DNA from: an uncultured Clostridia bacterium
Lineage (GTDB): Bacteria; Bacillota; Clostridia; TANB77; CAG-508
Direction: 5' to 3'
Length of the DNA: 57,223 nucleotides
NCBI GenBank assembly: GCA_934168355.1
Contig: CAKPNI010000008.1
Coordinates: forward strand, 1 to 57,223
The notes under the pieces are model-generated. The model did not search any database. It saw only the letters and a list, made by a program, of their open reading frames with translations, and had not been told where the DNA came from. The position numbers and the translations under genes are program-made. Each line of letters opens with the position of its first letter. Position 1 is the first letter of the stretch. Positions 53,941 to 57,223 of the stretch are shown piece by piece.

Positions 53941-54603
53941 ATGTGGAATAAATTTAGATTATGGTTTAGTAAAAATGACTCTAAAATTTTTTTATATACA
54001 ATAATAGTTATTATTGTTATTGTTACAATCAAGGGGTCAAATAGTTATTTAAAAAAAATCTCTCAAAACCAAAATGATGACAGTAATAATACACAAAACT
54101 CATCTATTTTTAATAGTGTTCAATATGAGGAAGATGATTTAACACAAATTGACTCTAAACAAGATGAGTATAATATTGTAAAATCAATAGGAAATAAATT
54201 TATAAATACAGTGTATAAAGCGACAATAAATGATGATGAAACACTAAAACAATCTGTAATTAATATGTGTTCAAAGAGATTTATAGATAGTTTAACCACG
54301 GAAAGAAGAACTATTACAACTGAGAATATTTTAGATTATATTTCAAAAATTGAGAATGAAAGTTATTACAGTATAGAAAAAATATATAAATATGGGGAGA
54401 AGGACGATATATCAGAATATGTAATTAATTTGAAATATGATGATGGGGTAACGGCAATTGTAAGTAGTTATATGGTTATATATTTAGATAAAAATAATGG
54501 TACTTTCTCTTATGATGGAGAATATATGGAATTTGAATTTATTAATAGTGAAGGTGAATATTATAAAAATATTCCAAATAACGGAAGTAATATGTATAAG
54601 TAA
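53941..54603 (+). CDS. VirB8/TcpC-like small bitopic protein
   Basis: 220 residues: cytoplasmic MWNKFRLWFSKNDSK, one helix (FLYTIIVIIVIVTI), an Asn/Ser-rich linker and an extracellular domain with IVKSIGNKFINTVYKATIND and MEFEFINSEGE that fits an NTF2-like fold as in VirB8. Last gene of the cluster; a strong terminator follows. Call from architecture. Confidence 0.55.
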   Translation: MWNKFRLWFSKNDSKIFLYTIIVIIVIVTIKGSNSYLKKISQNQNDDSNNTQNSSIFNSVQYEEDDLTQIDSKQDEYNIVKSIGNKFINTVYKATINDDETLKQSVINMCSKRFIDSLTTERRTITTENILDYISKIENESYYSIEKIYKYGEKDDISEYVINLKYDDGVTAIVSSYMVIYLDKNNGTFSYDGEYMEFEFINSEGEYYKNIPNNGSNMYK

Positions 54604-54644
54604 AACGTTTATAGAGGTGTTATAGCCTCTATAAACGTTTTTTT
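54603..54644. terminator. Terminator of the secretion cluster
   Basis: A perfect 15-bp stem (54603-54617 with 54626-54640) and a T-run on the plus strand, between convergent genes. Confidence 0.88.
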
Positions 54645-55368
54645 ATTTGAATACCGAAAAAATATTAGTTATTAAAGAATTTAATATATCAACAATTATT
54701 TTTATTACTTGATTTTCATTATATAAATTGACACAGTAATTTTTTATAAATGGTATATGCCATAATATAAAACAAATTAGTATAAAAAATAATATTCCCA
54801 TAATAGTTGAAAAGGCGATTTTTATTTTTTCTCTAAATGGTCTTTCATATTGAATATCAAATCCCATGTTTTTTAGATTATTAATATATGCTTGATTATA
54901 GGCATTATTATATGCAGTGTTGTATGCATTTTGGTATACTTCGTTCATAATATTATTATATTGTTTTTGAAAATTATTATTAAAATCACTATTATAGTCA
55001 TTGTTGTTTATATGTGGTGTATGTATAATTCTTTTTTGGTAATTTACAGAAGAATTGTTTGAAAAATTATTTTGTTGATTATTATACATATTACTTGTTT
55101 GATTTTGAACATTTGTCTTAGAATATTTAGCCTGTTCCACTTTAATTTTTTCAGCTTGAAGTTTTCTATCATAACTCTCTCTTTTTGCACTATCAGACAA
55201 AACCTCATAAGCCTCATTAATCTCCTTAATTTTCTCCTCAGCAGCCTTTTTTTCGCTATCAGGTTGTAAATCTGGATGATACTTCTTAACCAAAGTAGTA
55301 TAAGCTTTTTTAATAACTTCTTGTGAAGCCTTTTCAGAAACTTCTAATAATTCATAATAATTTTTCAT
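54643..55368 (-). CDS. J-domain (DnaJ-like) membrane protein
   Basis: 241 residues. N-terminal J domain: YYELLEVSEKASQEVIKKAY, the HPD motif in KKYHPDLQ, and INEAYEVLSDSAKRESYDRK. A middle region is rich in Asn, Gln and Tyr (repeated NNAYN-like units), then one or two C-terminal membrane helices. It would recruit DnaK at the membrane; no Gly/Phe or zinc region, so not canonical DnaJ. ATG at 55368 with AAGGAG upstream. Confidence 0.85.
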   Translation of the reverse strand: MKNYYELLEVSEKASQEVIKKAYTTLVKKYHPDLQPDSEKKAAEEKIKEINEAYEVLSDSAKRESYDRKLQAEKIKVEQAKYSKTNVQNQTSNMYNNQQNNFSNNSSVNYQKRIIHTPHINNNDYNSDFNNNFQKQYNNIMNEVYQNAYNTAYNNAYNQAYINNLKNMGFDIQYERPFREKIKIAFSTIMGILFFILICFILWHIPFIKNYCVNLYNENQVIKIIVDILNSLITNIFSVFK

Positions 55369-55397
55369 CAATTTCTCCTTTTATACATGTCATAAAG

Positions 55398-55420
55398 GTT
55401 TTCTATTTTTAAAGAAAACC
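55398..55420 (-). terminator. Weak terminator after the dehydratase-like gene
   Basis: GGTTTTCT (55398-55405) pairs with AGAAAACC (55413-55420) just beyond the stop at 55430; the T-run is short. Confidence 0.4.
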
Positions 55421-55429
55421 CCTATAATA

Positions 55430-57223
55430 TTATTTTTCAGAATTTTTCAAATTATCCTTAGCAACAGCCATCATAAGTTTAATTCTGTTAGCCTGATTAG
55501 TTTCACTTGCACCCGGGTCATAATCAACTGGAGTAATATTAGCCATTGGATATTTGCTTCTAATAGTTTTAATAACACCTTTTCCAACAACATGGTTTGG
55601 AAGGCATGCAAAAGGTTGAACACAAACAATATTTGGAATATCATTTTCAATATATTCTACCATTTCAGCTGTTAAAAACCAACCCTCACCTGTTTGATTT
55701 CCAATAGATAAAATATCTTTAACTTTATCTTCTAAGTGGTAAATATCACAAGTTGGCAGATAATTTTTGCTTGATTTTTCTAAGGCTATTTTAGTATCTT
55801 TTTCCATAAGATTAATTAATTTTAAAGCAATTTTACTTACAGCTGCTGATATTTTGTTACTATTTAATAATTGATTAAATGTAATTTTATGAGTAGCCAT
55901 AAATTTAACAAATCCCATAAAATCAGGTAAAACAACTTCTGCTCCTTCTTTTTCAAGTAGATCTGCAACATAGTTATTTCCGAATGGATGATATTTTATT
56001 AAGACTTCTCCAACAATTCCAACTTTAGGCTTAACTTTAGTCATATCAACTTCAATTTTTTCGAAGTCATCAACCATATCATATATAGCTTGTTTGAATT
56101 CTGAATTTGTGCATTTTGTAACAAGTTTTTTAGATTGTTCCATCCATTTATCAAATACTTTGTCAGTGTCGCCTTTATTTATCTCATAAGCTCTATTTTT
56201 ATGAAGCATTTTTTGCAATAAATCTCCTAAAAGTACGGCTTTAATCATTTTGTCCATCATCTTTGGAGTAAGCTTAAATCCGGGCATTTTTTCCATACCT
56301 ACAACATTAAGAGATATTACAGGCACTTGCTCAAATCCTGCGTCGCGTAAGGCTTTGCGGATAAATCCAATATAATTTGTAGCACGACATCCTCCACCTG
56401 TTTGAGACATTATAAGAGCAGTTTTATTTACATCATATTTTCCAGATTCTAATGCTTCTATCATTTGGCCGGTAACTAATATTGATGGGTAACACGCATC
56501 ATTATTTACATATTTTAAACCTGTTTCAACAGTATGCCCGGTACATTCTCTTAAAAGAACCATGTTATATCCACATGAGTTAACAGCAGGCTCTAATAAT
56601 TCAAAATGAATAGGTATCATCATCGGAATTAGTATAGTGTAATCTTTTCTCATATCTTTTGTAAATACTTTTTTATCAATTGCATAATTTCCCTCTAGTT
56701 TTTCTTTTGCACGTTTATTCATACTTGCAAGAAGTGAACGGATACGTATTTTTACAGCTCCTAAGTTATTTACCTCATCAATTTTAATTAAAGTGTACAT
56801 TTTTCCGAAACTTCTTAAAATTTCCTCAACTTGGTCTGTTGTTACTGCATCAACCCCACATCCAAATGAGTTTAATTGAACAAGCTCTAAATTATCATGT
56901 TTTCCAACAAAATCTGCTGCCGCATATAATCTTGAATGGAACATCCATTGGTCAACAACTCTTATTGGTCTTGTAGCCTGAGTCTGATTTGAGATACTAT
57001 CTTCTGTTAAAACTGCAAGCCCAAGAGATGTAATTAATGTATCTATTCCGTGATTTATTTCGGGGTCTATATGATAAGGTCTACCAGCTAAAACAATTCC
57101 TTTTAAGTTGTTTTCTTCTAGGTAACGTACTGTTTCAATTCCTTTATCTTGAATATCTTTTTTACATTTATGATATTCAGCTTGTGCTTTTTCTGCGGCG
57201 TCTATCAATTCTTGTTTTGTAAA
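55430..57223 (-). CDS. 2-Hydroxyacyl-CoA dehydratase/activase-related protein (5' part outside window)
   Basis: 598 residues of a larger protein; the frame stays open through the window edge, so the start is missing. Motifs AGRPYHIDPEINHGI, NSFGCGVDAVTTDQ, LRECTGHTVETG, NNDACYPSILVTGQ, SQTGGGCRATNY and FACLPNHVVGKG mark the C-terminal HgdB-like half of the long fused activase-dehydratase proteins found in clostridia. Several conserved cysteines would bind an iron-sulfur cluster. The substrate of this group is not settled. Confidence 0.85.
   Translation of the reverse strand, partial: FTKQELIDAAEKAQAEYHKCKKDIQDKGIETVRYLEENNLKGIVLAGRPYHIDPEINHGIDTLITSLGLAVLTEDSISNQTQATRPIRVVDQWMFHSRLYAAADFVGKHDNLELVQLNSFGCGVDAVTTDQVEEILRSFGKMYTLIKIDEVNNLGAVKIRIRSLLASMNKRAKEKLEGNYAIDKKVFTKDMRKDYTILIPMMIPIHFELLEPAVNSCGYNMVLLRECTGHTVETGLKYVNNDACYPSILVTGQMIEALESGKYDVNKTALIMSQTGGGCRATNYIGFIRKALRDAGFEQVPVISLNVVGMEKMPGFKLTPKMMDKMIKAVLLGDLLQKMLHKNRAYEINKGDTDKVFDKWMEQSKKLVTKCTNSEFKQAIYDMVDDFEKIEVDMTKVKPKVGIVGEVLIKYHPFGNNYVADLLEKEGAEVVLPDFMGFVKFMATHKITFNQLLNSNKISAAVSKIALKLINLMEKDTKIALEKSSKNYLPTCDIYHLEDKVKDILSIGNQTGEGWFLTAEMVEYIENDIPNIVCVQPFACLPNHVVGKGVIKTIRSKYPMANITPVDYDPGASETNQANRIKLMMAVAKDNLKNSEK

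Noticed and set aside
34849..54603. Integrative conjugative element
   Set aside because: No relaxase, integrase, coupling protein or flanking direct repeats seen, and composition matches the surroundings.

Overview
The window is the replication-origin region of a very AT-rich, Gram-positive (monoderm) bacterium, most likely an uncultivated clostridial lineage. The evidence is the gene order gyrA...gyrB-recF-dnaN-dnaA | rpmH-rnpA-yidD-yidC-jag-mnmE-mnmG-rsmG-parA-parB, AGGAGG-type ribosome binding sites, perfect Spo0A boxes, VanW, LemA and TPM proteins, and no outer-membrane genes. The genus is not identified.

Layout. Positions 1-7400 hold an HNH nuclease, a short-chain dehydrogenase, a starch-binding-like protein, VanW, tRNA-Lys, a LemA/TPM membrane pair, a Phd/ParE-type toxin-antitoxin set and two RNA-like elements. 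Positions 7400-20940 are the leftward arm (gyrA, gyrB, recF, dnaN, dnaA). Between gyrA and gyrB lies a four-gene operon with a split VirB4-like ATPase and a CpaE-like P-loop protein, led by a promoter with two Spo0A boxes, plus a candidate large structured RNA. The origin is bipartite: DnaA boxes lie upstream of dnaA, and DnaA boxes, a DnaA-trio track and an AT-rich unwinding region lie between dnaA and dnaN. Positions 21360-33800 are the rightward housekeeping arm, two secreted or membrane proteins and two tRNA-Ser genes. Positions 34690-54640 are a 20-kb rightward cluster encoding a type IV secretion-like machine: five VirB2/TrbC-like pilin genes, PrgI, a split VirB4, five VirB6/TrbL-like membrane proteins (one fused to an NlpC/P60-like domain), VirB8-like proteins, and M15 and C39 peptidases. 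No relaxase or coupling protein is seen. A J-domain protein and the 3' part of a 2-hydroxyacyl-CoA dehydratase-type gene close the window.

The main observation concerns the codon CGG. By eye I find it in frame only four times in the window: in rnpA, mnmE and two TrbL-like genes. At each of the four the reading frame must move +1 (the C is skipped and GGN is read) to give the full conserved protein. No other gene that I checked has an in-frame CGG, and I found no other frameshift. This suggests that CGG is unassigned, or is a dedicated +1 recoding signal, in this organism. RnpA and MnmE both act on tRNA, so feedback control of the kind known for prfB is possible.

The genes fall into three groups: chromosome replication and segregation, tRNA maturation and modification plus membrane insertion, and an envelope-spanning secretion machine with its own peptidoglycan hydrolases. 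The Spo0A boxes hint that the second VirB4 module and the parAB region respond to the sporulation or stationary-phase regulator.
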